Position numbers and translations under genes: made by a program. The notes below the pieces were generated by a model that was not told where the DNA came from, searched no databases, and was given only the letters and a program-made list of their open reading frames with translations. Below are positions 17,746 to 25,807 of a DNA stretch of 64,000 bases, one piece after another. Each line of letters begins with the position of its first letter. Position 1 is the stretch's first letter. The DNA lies in contig JADJRH010000001.1 of NCBI GenBank assembly GCA_016712345.1, forward strand, positions 620,001 through 684,000, given 5' to 3'. The DNA comes from Polyangiaceae bacterium. Lineage in GTDB: Bacteria > Myxococcota_A > Polyangia > Polyangiales > Polyangiaceae.

Positions 17746-19223
17746 GCCGCCCGAAAGTGTACACATCCCGCAGCACCTCGGGCTGGTGGGTGGTTGCCGC
17801 GTGTTCGATCTCCGTGCTCTTCGGTCTTCGAGGATCGGGAGCGTTTGCCCAGCCCACACCCGCGGCGAGCGTGTCGGCTTCGGCGAGTGCGCCTCCCGCG
17901 GCAAGCGCCACAGCCGCACCCAGCGCGGCGACGCCCTCAGCGCCCAGGGCTGAAGCTTCGGCATCGCCCACAACGGCGCCGTCTTCAACCGCCGCGCCCA
18001 TCGCAGCTCCCGCACACAGTCACGGCATGTCCGCAATCGCCGGTGACGCGGCAATCCCGCTTGAGTGGTTGCCGCCTGGATCCAAGGTGAGCCCGCTTCC
18101 AAGCGACGAGATCTTTCCGCCGCAGCAGCTCACCATCCGCTTCAACCACAAGAAACACGTGCAGGGTGAAAAGCAAACCTGCAAGAGCTGCCACAGCGGT
18201 GCGTACACATCGACCGACGCGGGAGATTCACTGCTCCCCAAGCCCACCGAGACTTGCGACAACTGCCACTACACAGATCACTCCAACCTAAAAAACGTCA
18301 CCGGCGACACCGACCCGATCAGCCAGTGTACCTTTTGCCATTTGGGTGAAAACGCCGGAGCCCAGGGCAAAGTTGCCCAGCTCGTCATCCCCAAACCCAA
18401 CCTTCGCTTTCCGCACAAGAAGCACCTCGACCGCAACGTTCAGTGCGGCCACTGCCACGGAAAAATCGAAGAGGTGGAGCTTGCCACGCGTGATTTTCTC
18501 CCGCGTATGGCCGGCTGTTACGCGTGCCACCAAATGAGCGGCGCGGCGCAGGGCGACGCCAAAGGTGATTGCGACACGTGCCACATCGCCGAACCGTCGG
18601 GCAAACTCACCACATCGTTCGGCGCGGGCATGTTGCTTCCACCCGCGTGGCTCCACAACGCGGCGCACACAGCGGACTGGATCGAGCGACACAAATCCGT
18701 TGCCGCCAACGACAGCGCGTTCTGCGGAAGTTGCCACGCCAACAACTTCTGCACCGACTGCCACGACGGCCGAGTCCGCAATCGAAAGGTACACCCCAAC
18801 GATTGGCTCAGCATGCATCCGCAGGCCGCGCGCCAAGACAATCCGCGCTGCACGAGCTGCCACGCCGAGCAAACATTCTGCGGCGACTGCCACCGCCGAG
18901 TGGGCGTTGCCCGCGACAGCGCCAGCGGCAACCGACCCGAAGGCCGACGCTTTCACCCGCCCGCGGCAACGTGGACCACGGGACCGCGTTCATCGATGCA
19001 CCACTCATGGGAAGCTGAACGCAACCTCAACGCCTGCGTTTCGTGCCACACCGAACGAGACTGCGCGACGTGCCACGCGACCAAGGGTGTTTCAGGCGGT
19101 CAAGGCGTCAATCCGCACCCCGTTGGCTTCGCAAATGGCTGCGCTTCGGCATTCCAACGCAACCCTCGTCCGTGCCTCGTTTGCCACCAATCGAGCGACG
19201 CAATCTTGAGGACGTGCAAATGA
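17742..19223 (+). CDS. Tridecaheme (13 x CXXCH) c-type cytochrome
   Basis: A 493-aa protein. ATG 17742 overlaps the stop of the barrel gene. An N-terminal hydrophobic signal or anchor ('WWVVAACSISVLFGLRGSGAFA') is followed by an Ala/Ser/Pro linker of about 60 residues. I count 13 CXXCH motifs: CKSCH, CDNCH, CTFCH, CGHCH, CYACH, CDTCH, CGSCH, CTDCH, CTSCH, CGDCH, CVSCH, CATCH and CLVCH. Extra His residues ('RFNHKKH', 'RFPHKKH') look like distal ligands of the cytochrome c3/c7 type. It is periplasmic or surface-exposed and should move electrons through or to the outer membrane with the coupled barrel. Confidence 0.93.
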   Translation: MSRPKVYTSRSTSGWWVVAACSISVLFGLRGSGAFAQPTPAASVSASASAPPAASATAAPSAATPSAPRAEASASPTTAPSSTAAPIAAPAHSHGMSAIAGDAAIPLEWLPPGSKVSPLPSDEIFPPQQLTIRFNHKKHVQGEKQTCKSCHSGAYTSTDAGDSLLPKPTETCDNCHYTDHSNLKNVTGDTDPISQCTFCHLGENAGAQGKVAQLVIPKPNLRFPHKKHLDRNVQCGHCHGKIEEVELATRDFLPRMAGCYACHQMSGAAQGDAKGDCDTCHIAEPSGKLTTSFGAGMLLPPAWLHNAAHTADWIERHKSVAANDSAFCGSCHANNFCTDCHDGRVRNRKVHPNDWLSMHPQAARQDNPRCTSCHAEQTFCGDCHRRVGVARDSASGNRPEGRRFHPPAATWTTGPRSSMHHSWEAERNLNACVSCHTERDCATCHATKGVSGGQGVNPHPVGFANGCASAFQRNPRPCLVCHQSSDAILRTCK

Positions 19224-19337
19224 AAAGTCGCCTAGGTACGCCATATTCCTTGCGCAGCCCTTCTGGCCACTGGTATGCCGTGGTGCGAACCGCCGCCGGC
19301 CCAGGGTTTTCGGCGGGCCGCGCCAAGGAGAACGGGC

Positions 19338-19592
19338 GTGAACAACCTCATCAAATACCTGTTGGACAACATGCAAATCGACTTTCAGGGCGAGATCACG
19401 CTGGATCAAGTCCGGTCGTTCTTGCGGGAAGACGATGGGAAAGAAGCGAGAGTGCTGCTCTCGAAGCTGATCGAGGAGAAGGGCGTGGACGACATGCTCA
19501 TCACCCTTGCGGACTGCCTCAAGGAGCACATCCAAACGGGCATCAACGAAAAGACTGTTCGCGAACAGCTCCTCACCTACGCCGAAAGCTGA
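19338..19592 (+). CDS. Small helical protein of unknown function
   Basis: An 84-aa protein starting at GTG 19338 with AAGGAG 8 nt upstream; the longer frame from 19275 lacks an SD. It is all-helical with no signal peptide, e.g. 'LIKYLLDNMQIDFQGEITLDQVRSFL' in two helices, and has a single Cys. It sits between the cytochrome gene and the broken lipoprotein gene, and its TGA overlaps the apparent start of the latter. I do not recognise the family. Confidence 0.72.
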   Translation: MNNLIKYLLDNMQIDFQGEITLDQVRSFLREDDGKEARVLLSKLIEEKGVDDMLITLADCLKEHIQTGINEKTVREQLLTYAES

Positions 19593-20652
19593 CAGCGGTC
19601 TTCGCTGCGAGCATGGTCGCCGTTGCCGGGTGTGACGTCGGAACTCCCGAACATTCGCCCATCGACGCACCGAACGTTCAACTCATCCAAGCGTTGGCAA
19701 CCACCCAACTCGACGCCAACGGAAACCCCCTCGACCCTGAAAACATCCTCGGCGACGGCGCCCCCGCGGTGATGCCGTCCACCAGTTTGCGCCTTCGTTT
19801 TGACCGATTTTTGCTCCCGTCGTCGATCATCCGCCAGTCGTTTTGCGTGCGCCCCGCCCTCGGCGACGTCACCACCTTCACAGACTGCGCGGGCGGCATC
19901 TTTTCCAACCCTCGTATGACCCGGTGCGTCGTGAAGTGGTTCTTCGTCAAGCAGCGGGCGATCGCCTCGCGCTCGACACCCTCTACAAAGTCACGCTGTT
20001 CGTGCCGAGCATTGAGGGCGACTGCACCGGCGAAGACCCTGTGAGCTGCGGCGTTCGAGCTTTCGACAACGCGGTGTTGGCCCAAGCGTACACATTCACT
20101 TTCAAAACCGTGGCGACGGATCCGGGTGACGTGCCCGACGAAACACCCCCTCCCGCCGATTTCTGCGGCACCACCGGCGCGCTCAATTCGCTCATCGGGT
20201 GCGGATATTCACCGTGCCACGCACCGGTCAAAGACGGTCCGGGCGCAGCGGCCGGATTGGATCTTTCGGGCCTCCTGCTAGACGACCCATTTCCGCTCCA
20301 AGCCACCGCCATCAACCGCGTTGCGCATCAAACTCAAATGGGTGAAAGCGCGAGCAACATCGAAGAAACGCCCGCACGTTTCGGTCGTGCCATGCCCATC
20401 ATTGACGCGTTTGACCCTGGAAACAGCGGCAATCCGGGCAACAGCTACCTGATGTACAAACTCCTTGTCGGCCCCAGCATGGACGACGCTCCGGCCGACA
20501 TTCGCCCCAGCGACGAAGAAATCGCCCGCCTGCAAGCGTCGGTTGTTGTGGGCCTTCCCATGTCAGCCGACGGCTCCACGCTCAACGGCGATCAACTGCT
20601 CGGGCTTTCAAACTGGATCGCACGCGGCGCCCCCACGCCTTCGTGCCAATAA
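19589..20652 (+). pseudogene. Lipoprotein with CX4CH motif, split by an apparent -1 frameshift
   Basis: The reading switches frame near 19905-19920. Upstream, frame 2 encodes a lipoprotein start ('AVFAASMVAVAGC|DVG') through 'FCVRPALGDVTTFTDCAGGIFSNP'. Downstream, frame 1 continues sensibly with 'SYDPVRREVVLR' to the stop at 20652. One missing base around 'aaccctcg' explains both, so this is a mutation or a sequencing error. The N-terminus has no ATG/GTG/TTG with a proper n-region; CTG 19589, overlapping the previous stop (CTGA), or a second error are options. The C-terminal half has 'CGYSPCHAP', a CX4CH heme-like motif, and 'SYLMYKLL', resembling lipoprotein cytochromes, consistent with the neighbouring multiheme gene. 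Confidence 0.7.
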
Positions 20653-20916
20653 ACCGCACGCTTGGTTGAGTACACAGCACCGCACTCCTCGCGGCGCGTA
20701 TGCGTACACAAGATCTTGTTGTTCTCGCCCGGCGAGTGCGCTCACGGGAGCGTCAATGCGTACACAACAATTTCTTCCCTGAATTTTGGGTTTCGTTGTT
20801 GGCGTTTGGAGCGCATGGGCGCGCGCACAGCGCGCGTTCATCACATGAGGCAACGGGCACTTGCTCTGCGGCGGTGCAAAGCGCGCTGCAATAAGCGGCT
20901 ATGGTAGATAGGGGGC
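20653..20916 (+). other. Leader region of the Septu operon with three GTACACA copies
   Basis: A 264-bp gap. It holds three same-orientation GTACACA copies, at about 20673, 20703 and 20762. No strong promoter is visible. AGGGGG ends only 1 nt before the ptuA ATG at 20917, which is too close for an ideal ribosome site. Confidence 0.4.
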
Positions 20917-22266
20917 ATGCGGATCGACGGCGTGTACCTCAAAGGGGTGGGGCCCTTCGGCGAGGTCAGGCTGGATTTTCAGCCTAAGAAAGCGAGCGAC
21001 AAGGCGGATCTGCACATCTTCGTTGGTCAGAATGGGAGCGGGAAAAGCACGTTGCTCTACGCAATGGCGGCCGCTCTCGCCGGGCCCGAAGAAGGGTTTG
21101 GGCCTAACCACGCCCTTCGACGAATGTACGGGAAAGACAGCCTTTTTGCGTTAAGCGCGGAGGGGAGCGTTTTCGCCATCACGAACATGGACCGCGCATT
21201 GGCGAAGCACATCAAAGAACCGTTCTCCGGACAGGCCACGCAGCCTGGTGTGCCCTCGTCCAAAGGGGACTATGTGCTCCGGCAATCCGCCAATCCAAAT
21301 CGGATCGCGCAGTACCGGAGTGCCGCGGCGAAACACATCCATGTGAGCGGATGGCCGGCGTTGAACTTTGCCGCTTTCGCGTACTCCGGGAGCCGATCCT
21401 TGGTGGATCAAAGTGTCTCCGCGATCGAAGAACCCACCGACGGGCCGCTCGCGCAGAGCCTGTCGTTCGACAACACGGTGGATCCAAAACGGCTGGCGCA
21501 ATGGCTGTCAGCAACATTCGCGAAACGTGCGCTCGCCAAAGAGCGAAGCCATTCGCAGGACGCAGAACGATTTGGGACGAGCATTGAGCGGATCGAGGAG
21601 GTTGTGTCGGAGGTCACAGGCGCGCCGATCAAGTTGGCGTTTGATTACGCGCCGCACTTCAGGATCCTGGCGGAGCGGCACGGTAGAACAATTGACTTGG
21701 ACCTTCTGGCCGACGGGTTGAAGTCAATTCTGAGTTGGATTGCCGACTTGCTCATGCGGTTGGACCGCATCCCGTGGGAACCGAACGTGGCAGTGATAGA
21801 GCGGTCGTTCGCACTTTTTTTGGACGAGATCGATATTCATCTGCACCCCGCATGGCAGCGCAAGGTGCTCCTCGTGGTGCAAAAGCTTTTTCCTCAAGCT
21901 CAAATCTTCGTCACAACCCACTCGCCTTTTGTTGTTTCGTCGGTATCGGACGCTTGGGTTTATCGGCTGGTTGTGGATGAAAAGGGCGACGCGCATGCGT
22001 TGCCGCCGGTGGAGTCACAAGCGGGGACGAGTTTCCAAGCGGTGGTGAAGAGCATCTTCGGCGTTGAGGAAGAGTTTGACGAAGATACCGAAGCCGGGTT
22101 TCGGCGTTTCTACGAGTTTCGCGAGCGGATCTTGAGCGGCGACATGACACGTTTTGACGAGTTCAAGGCGTTGGGCGCACAGCTCGCGGCGCGGGGCGTT
22201 GAGGTGAGCGACATCGTCGGCGCGGAGATGGCGCGCGTGGCCAGGCGCATGGGGCAGCGCTCATGA
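20917..22266 (+). CDS. ptuA: Septu defence ATPase PtuA
   Basis: A 449-aa AAA/ABC-type ATPase. The Walker A motif 'GQNGSGKS' is at residues 37-44. 'LLADGLKS' lies in the signature-motif position, the Walker B is 'FLDEIDIHLHP', and the switch is 'THSP'. This is the OLD/PtuA-like layout with a helical insert between the two halves. Its stop overlaps the start of an HNH nuclease gene (ATGA at 22263-22266). ATPase + HNH is the composition of type I Septu (PtuAB) anti-phage systems, in which the ATPase complex holds the nuclease and activates it on infection. No reverse transcriptase is adjacent, so this is not the retron-associated form. Confidence 0.86.
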   Translation: MRIDGVYLKGVGPFGEVRLDFQPKKASDKADLHIFVGQNGSGKSTLLYAMAAALAGPEEGFGPNHALRRMYGKDSLFALSAEGSVFAITNMDRALAKHIKEPFSGQATQPGVPSSKGDYVLRQSANPNRIAQYRSAAAKHIHVSGWPALNFAAFAYSGSRSLVDQSVSAIEEPTDGPLAQSLSFDNTVDPKRLAQWLSATFAKRALAKERSHSQDAERFGTSIERIEEVVSEVTGAPIKLAFDYAPHFRILAERHGRTIDLDLLADGLKSILSWIADLLMRLDRIPWEPNVAVIERSFALFLDEIDIHLHPAWQRKVLLVVQKLFPQAQIFVTTHSPFVVSSVSDAWVYRLVVDEKGDAHALPPVESQAGTSFQAVVKSIFGVEEEFDEDTEAGFRRFYEFRERILSGDMTRFDEFKALGAQLAARGVEVSDIVGAEMARVARRMGQRS

Positions 22267-22886
22267 TGCCGATGCGTCGGCCGGAGCACGCGCCGCCGTA
22301 CCTTGCCGAACATGCGGCCCACTGGACCGCGAACTATGAAGCCGGACGGCAAGCAGACGCGGCCCACAAGTTTCGCTGGCCGGACGTCGAACACGAAGGG
22401 ACGCGGCAACCGCTCAACAAACATTTGGTGCGTGATCTGCTTGCGCTGACGGCCAACCATTGCGCGTATTGCGACGGCTTTCCGATGGGCGAGATGTCGC
22501 GAGAAACGATTGATCACTTTCGGCCCAAAGGTGATCCTCGTTTTTTTCACTTAGCGTTTGCCTGGGACAATCTATTTCCGGCGTGCGACGTGTGCCAGAG
22601 TTCGAAGTTGGAGCGCTTTGACGACGCGCTGCTCAAGCCCGACGACGGCTCGTATCGCTTTGATCGGTATTTTGATTTCAACGTGAAGACCGGAGCGCTT
22701 GAGCCCAATCGGTTGGCTTCGGCGGAGGATCAGGAGCGGGCGCGGGTTTCGATCGAGATGTTTGGGCTGAACAGCGAGGTGCGGTGTACATCGAGAAAAC
22801 GGCTGTTCATGAAGGAATACAACGATGCGATCGGTTTCGTCGAAGGGGAGGCCGACGATCTCCCGTATCGATTTCTCGCGGTGTGA
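22263..22886 (+). CDS. ptuB: Septu defence HNH endonuclease PtuB
   Basis: A 207-aa protein starting within the ptuA stop codon; a second ATG at 22266 is also possible. The HNH core is 'HCAYCDGFPM', then 'ETIDHFRPKGDP', then 'WDNLFPACDVCQSSK'. The CXXC pairs bind structural zinc, and the His of 'IDHF' and the Asn of 'WDNL' are in HNH catalytic positions. The length is close to known PtuB proteins. It acts as the DNA-cleaving effector of the pair. A GC-rich repeat element follows 2 bp after the stop. Confidence 0.86.
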   Translation: MMPMRRPEHAPPYLAEHAAHWTANYEAGRQADAAHKFRWPDVEHEGTRQPLNKHLVRDLLALTANHCAYCDGFPMGEMSRETIDHFRPKGDPRFFHLAFAWDNLFPACDVCQSSKLERFDDALLKPDDGSYRFDRYFDFNVKTGALEPNRLASAEDQERARVSIEMFGLNSEVRCTSRKRLFMKEYNDAIGFVEGEADDLPYRFLAV

Positions 22887-22888
22887 AC

Positions 22889-22979
22889 GGGCCCCCTGAG
22901 CGAACGAGCGCCAGCGAAGTGAGCGATTTGGGGGCCGAGCGGCGAGGAGCGCAGCGACGAGCCGCGCGGAGGGGGCAGC
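22889..22979. repeat. GC-rich intergenic repeat element, copy 2
   Basis: GGGCCCCC, then 'TGAGCGAACGAGCG', then 'GCGATTTGGGGGCC', then 'GCGGCGAGGAGCGCAGCGAC', closing in GGAGGGGGCAGC. The C-run and G-run can pair as a stem. It is almost identical in order to the copy at 24611, and lies between the convergent ptuB and the minus-strand lipoprotein gene. Confidence 0.65.
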
Positions 22980-23003
22980 TGAAGATCGGGAGATCAGGGG
23001 AGA

Positions 23004-24476
23004 TCAGGGGCAGGCGCCGGAGGCGACGAGCACGTCGTCGATGTTCCAGGAGCCGATGGTGTACACACCGGTGCTTCCGATGTCGAAGCCGAAGCGGATT
23101 CGCATGGAGGGGTTTTTGTAGGTGGTTAGATCAAACTCTTGGAAGGTCCATTCGGCATCCATGACGCCGGGCGGGCCGCCGGTGGTCCACAGGTTGATCC
23201 ATTGGTTGCCATTGAAGACTTCTACGGCGTTGTGCATGAACGGGTCGTAGTCGCTGTTGAGCCAGCGATAGAAGCCGAGGATGACGGGGCCGGCCGCGGC
23301 CGAGGTGTCGAACGCGGGGCTTTCCAACCAGTAGTACGGGTGCACGACGGTTGCGGCGGTGCCGCCGATCACAACGCCTGCGACGCCGTTGTCTGCGGTG
23401 GGGGTGTGGTCGGTTGCAGGATCGGGGTTGCCGGTGCCGCCGATCGACATCATTGCCGGGCCGATCGCCCATTCAGTGCCGAGGGTCCAGCCCTTGGAGT
23501 TGTCTTTAAAGTCGTCGGCGAAATAGATGGTTGGTCCGGCGCCTCCGGTGCACAGGCCTGCGGCGCACGTTTCACCCATCGTGCACGAGGTGCCGTCGTC
23601 GCACGCGGCGCCGTCGTTGGCGGGTGTTCCGTTTGCGCAAACGCCCGCCGCGCAGGTGGTGCTCTCGGTGCATGGGCTGCCGTCGTCGCACGCGGCGCCG
23701 TCGTTGCCGGGCACTGCGGTGCATGTGTTAAACAACTCGTCGCACATGCCGACGAAGCAGCCGCCGGGCGGAGCGCAGGGCAGCGCTCCACCACCGACGC
23801 ACGTACCGTTTTGGCAGGTGTCGTTGGCGGTGCAGTAGAGGCCGTCGTCGCAGGCAATGCCGTCGTTTTTGGGAACGGCTTTGCAACCGCCGACAGGATC
23901 GCAGACGCCGACGGTACACATGGTGTCGAAGAGCGTGCAGTTCATCGGCGGGCCCTTGTCGCATTGGCCGTTGAGGCATTTGCCGGTGCCGGTGCATGGG
24001 TCGCCGTCGTCGCATTGCGCGCCGTTGTTGCCGGGCTGCGTGACGCATGAGTCGGTGATTTCGTCGCACACGCCGACTTGGCAGGGGTCGCTGCTGTTGG
24101 AGCAGTTGAGCTGCGGTCCGCCCTTGCAGATGCCGTTTTGGCAGGTGTCGTTGATGGTGCAGTACTGGCCGTCGTCGCAGGCGCCGAGTTCGTTCGCGGG
24201 GGAGGTTGTGCACTCGCCGTTGATGCACGTTCCAACGGTGCAAGCGGTGTTGAACTGGGCGCAGTCCTCTGCGTACACACACGGTCCTTCGTGCGTGGTG
24301 GTGGTGCTCATTGTGGAGCCTCCCATCCCGCCGCCGCCGCTGGTTGCCGTGCTGCTTTCGCCGCCTGAACCGCCGGTGGGTTCATACGTGACGGCGCGGG
24401 CGCAGCCTGTGTTTCCGATCGCGAGCGCACCCGCGATCGCGAGCGAGCACAACGAGAATTGAAGTCCGGCGGTCAT
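23004..24476 (-). CDS. Cys-rich repeat lipoprotein with C-terminal beta-sandwich
   Basis: A 490-aa protein from ATG 24476 with lipobox 'IGNTGC'. A Gly/Ser/Thr linker follows, then about seven disulfide modules with the pattern 'ACDDGxxCTxxxTCxxGxCxG', e.g. 'ACDDGLYCTANDTCQNGTC' and 'QCDDGDPCTGTGKCLNGQC'. From about residue 315 a jelly-roll-like domain begins ('YFADDFKDNSKGWTLGTEWAIG'), ending 'GSWNIDDVLVASGACP', as in secreted binding or adhesion domains. It is a surface-exposed lipoprotein of unknown ligand. Long frames on the opposite strand are shadows of its repetitive GC-rich coding. Confidence 0.88.
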   Translation of the reverse strand: MTAGLQFSLCSLAIAGALAIGNTGCARAVTYEPTGGSGGESSTATSGGGGMGGSTMSTTTTHEGPCVYAEDCAQFNTACTVGTCINGECTTSPANELGACDDGQYCTINDTCQNGICKGGPQLNCSNSSDPCQVGVCDEITDSCVTQPGNNGAQCDDGDPCTGTGKCLNGQCDKGPPMNCTLFDTMCTVGVCDPVGGCKAVPKNDGIACDDGLYCTANDTCQNGTCVGGGALPCAPPGGCFVGMCDELFNTCTAVPGNDGAACDDGSPCTESTTCAAGVCANGTPANDGAACDDGTSCTMGETCAAGLCTGGAGPTIYFADDFKDNSKGWTLGTEWAIGPAMMSIGGTGNPDPATDHTPTADNGVAGVVIGGTAATVVHPYYWLESPAFDTSAAAGPVILGFYRWLNSDYDPFMHNAVEVFNGNQWINLWTTGGPPGVMDAEWTFQEFDLTTYKNPSMRIRFGFDIGSTGVYTIGSWNIDDVLVASGACP

Positions 24477-24610
24477 TGGTTCGTTCCTTCCCAGAGTCGT
24501 GGCTCAGCGTTACGCCCACCGCGGGCCAACACAGGTCGTGGCGTTTGTTGCACCCACGTGCGTCCCCGTTCGTTCGACTATCGGCGGGGGCGCGGCGCGG
24601 CAAGCTTGGC

Positions 24611-24702
24611 GGGGCCCCCCTGAGCGAACGAGCAAAGCGATGGGAGCGATTTGGGGGGCCAGCGGCGAGGAGCGAAGCGACGAGGCGCGTGGAGGGGGCA
24701 GG
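24611..24702. repeat. GC-rich intergenic repeat element, copy 3
   Basis: GGGGCCCCCC, then 'TGAGCGAACGAGC', then 'GCGATTTGGGGGGCC', then 'AGCGGCGAGGAGCGAAGCGA', closing in GGAGGGGGCAGG. It sits in the 247-bp gap between two minus-strand genes, and is the closest relative of copy 2. Confidence 0.65.
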
Positions 24703-24723
24703 AAATTCTGCGGAGCGGCGAAG

Positions 24724-25701
24724 TCAGTCGTGGCGGGCGGATGCGTCGGGCTTGGCAGCCACGGGTTTTGCGTCGGCGGAAGGTGGCCAGGCGGAGACGT
24801 AGCGCGGGGGTTCACCGGGGTCGGAAGCGTCGATCCAATAGGTGGATCCGCTGCCGGCGGCGCGCGCGTCGATGTGTACAAATGAGGCGTTGGGGTAATA
24901 GCCGCAGCCGGTGTCGGTGAGGGTTCGGCACGCTTCAACGAGTTTGCGGTTGTCGATGCCGTCAACGCGCAGATCGACGTCTTTGCCACTTTGGTGCGCG
25001 CTGCCGGAGGAGTTGGGTTTGGGGCCGCCGATGATGGAGACGGTGCGGCCGGGGAATTTTTTGGCGATGGCGGCGATGCGTTTGACAACGCCGGGGTCGA
25101 CGGAGGTTTGAGGTGTACGCTTGGGCGCGCCGAACGGGCGGGCGAGGATGGAGATTTTTTTCACCGCGGAGTCGAGCGGCTTGTTGTGGCAGTCGGTAAG
25201 CACGAAACGGTCGCTCTCGACGCCTGCGCGGTCGAGCGACACCACGGGGCCGGCGCACGGGATCGCTGCGGCGGCTTTTTTTGCAGCGCGGGGCGCGGAG
25301 CGAGGCGAATCGTCGGACGTTGGAAGTGAAGCCGGTTTGGTGGCACCGCGATGTGGAGCGTCGTCGCTTTTGGCGGGCGGGGCGGCGCGTTTGGATGCGG
25401 GTTTGGTTTCACGCGCGCGCTTGGTTTTGTGGGCCTTGCTGTCGGCCTTTTGGTGCTTTGGGGCGCCTTTTTCGGCCTTTGCGGTGGCCTTTGTGGCGGT
25501 GCGCTTTTTGTTTTTTGCTTTGGTTTTGGTCGCACTCTTGCCAGGTTTTGCGCTTGCATCGCCGGCCTTTTGAGTGGTTTTGGCCGGCGCTTCTTTGGAC
25601 CCTTCCGCGAGCGCGTTGCCCGACCAAACAAGCGGGCCGAAGGTGGCGGCGGCGAGCACAATGCCCATCGAAAGTGCTTTGCGGAGGGGCGTGAGAAGCA
25701 T
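24724..25701 (-). CDS. Exported M15/DUF882 (MepK-like) peptidoglycan peptidase
   Basis: A 325-aa protein from ATG 25701 with AGGG 8 nt upstream. The signal peptide is MLLTPLRKALSMGIVLAAATF..., cleaved near 'NALAE'. Residues ~30-150 form a strongly basic, low-complexity Lys/Ala/Thr/Pro region. The C-terminal catalytic domain shows the DUF882/MepK zinc motif: 'AHQSGKDVDLRVDGI' (HxxGxxxD), 'GCGYYPNASFVHID' (HxD), then an aromatic end 'STYW'. These enzymes cleave peptidoglycan cross-links or trim stem peptides in the periplasm. The basic region may bind teichoic or nucleic polyanions, or simply tether the enzyme. Confidence 0.85.
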   Translation of the reverse strand: MLLTPLRKALSMGIVLAAATFGPLVWSGNALAEGSKEAPAKTTQKAGDASAKPGKSATKTKAKNKKRTATKATAKAEKGAPKHQKADSKAHKTKRARETKPASKRAAPPAKSDDAPHRGATKPASLPTSDDSPRSAPRAAKKAAAAIPCAGPVVSLDRAGVESDRFVLTDCHNKPLDSAVKKISILARPFGAPKRTPQTSVDPGVVKRIAAIAKKFPGRTVSIIGGPKPNSSGSAHQSGKDVDLRVDGIDNRKLVEACRTLTDTGCGYYPNASFVHIDARAAGSGSTYWIDASDPGEPPRYVSAWPPSADAKPVAAKPDASARHD

Positions 25702-25807
25702 GGCTTGCACCCTGGCACGAACGCGTGCAAGAGCCCAAATTTGTCACGTTGTTTTTGGCGGTCGTGCCGCCGGGGGCAGCCTGCGAAGTTTTAGAGGTTA
25801 GGAATCG

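Noticed and set aside
17742..19223. Reading the cytochrome from the upstream in-frame start at 17667
   Set aside because: The ATGA overlap at 17742 followed directly by a signal sequence is more convincing than a 25-residue basic extension inside the barrel gene.
20653..20916. Retron ncRNA or reverse transcriptase linked to the PtuAB pair
   Set aside because: No RT reading frame is nearby on either strand, and no msr/msd-like inverted repeats were seen.
23139..24050. Long plus-strand frame opposite the Cys-rich lipoprotein
   Set aside because: It is a shadow: the minus strand has a signal peptide, lipobox and regular Cys modules. Similar shadows oppose the genes at 27811-30906, 31813-32757 and 43121-48032.
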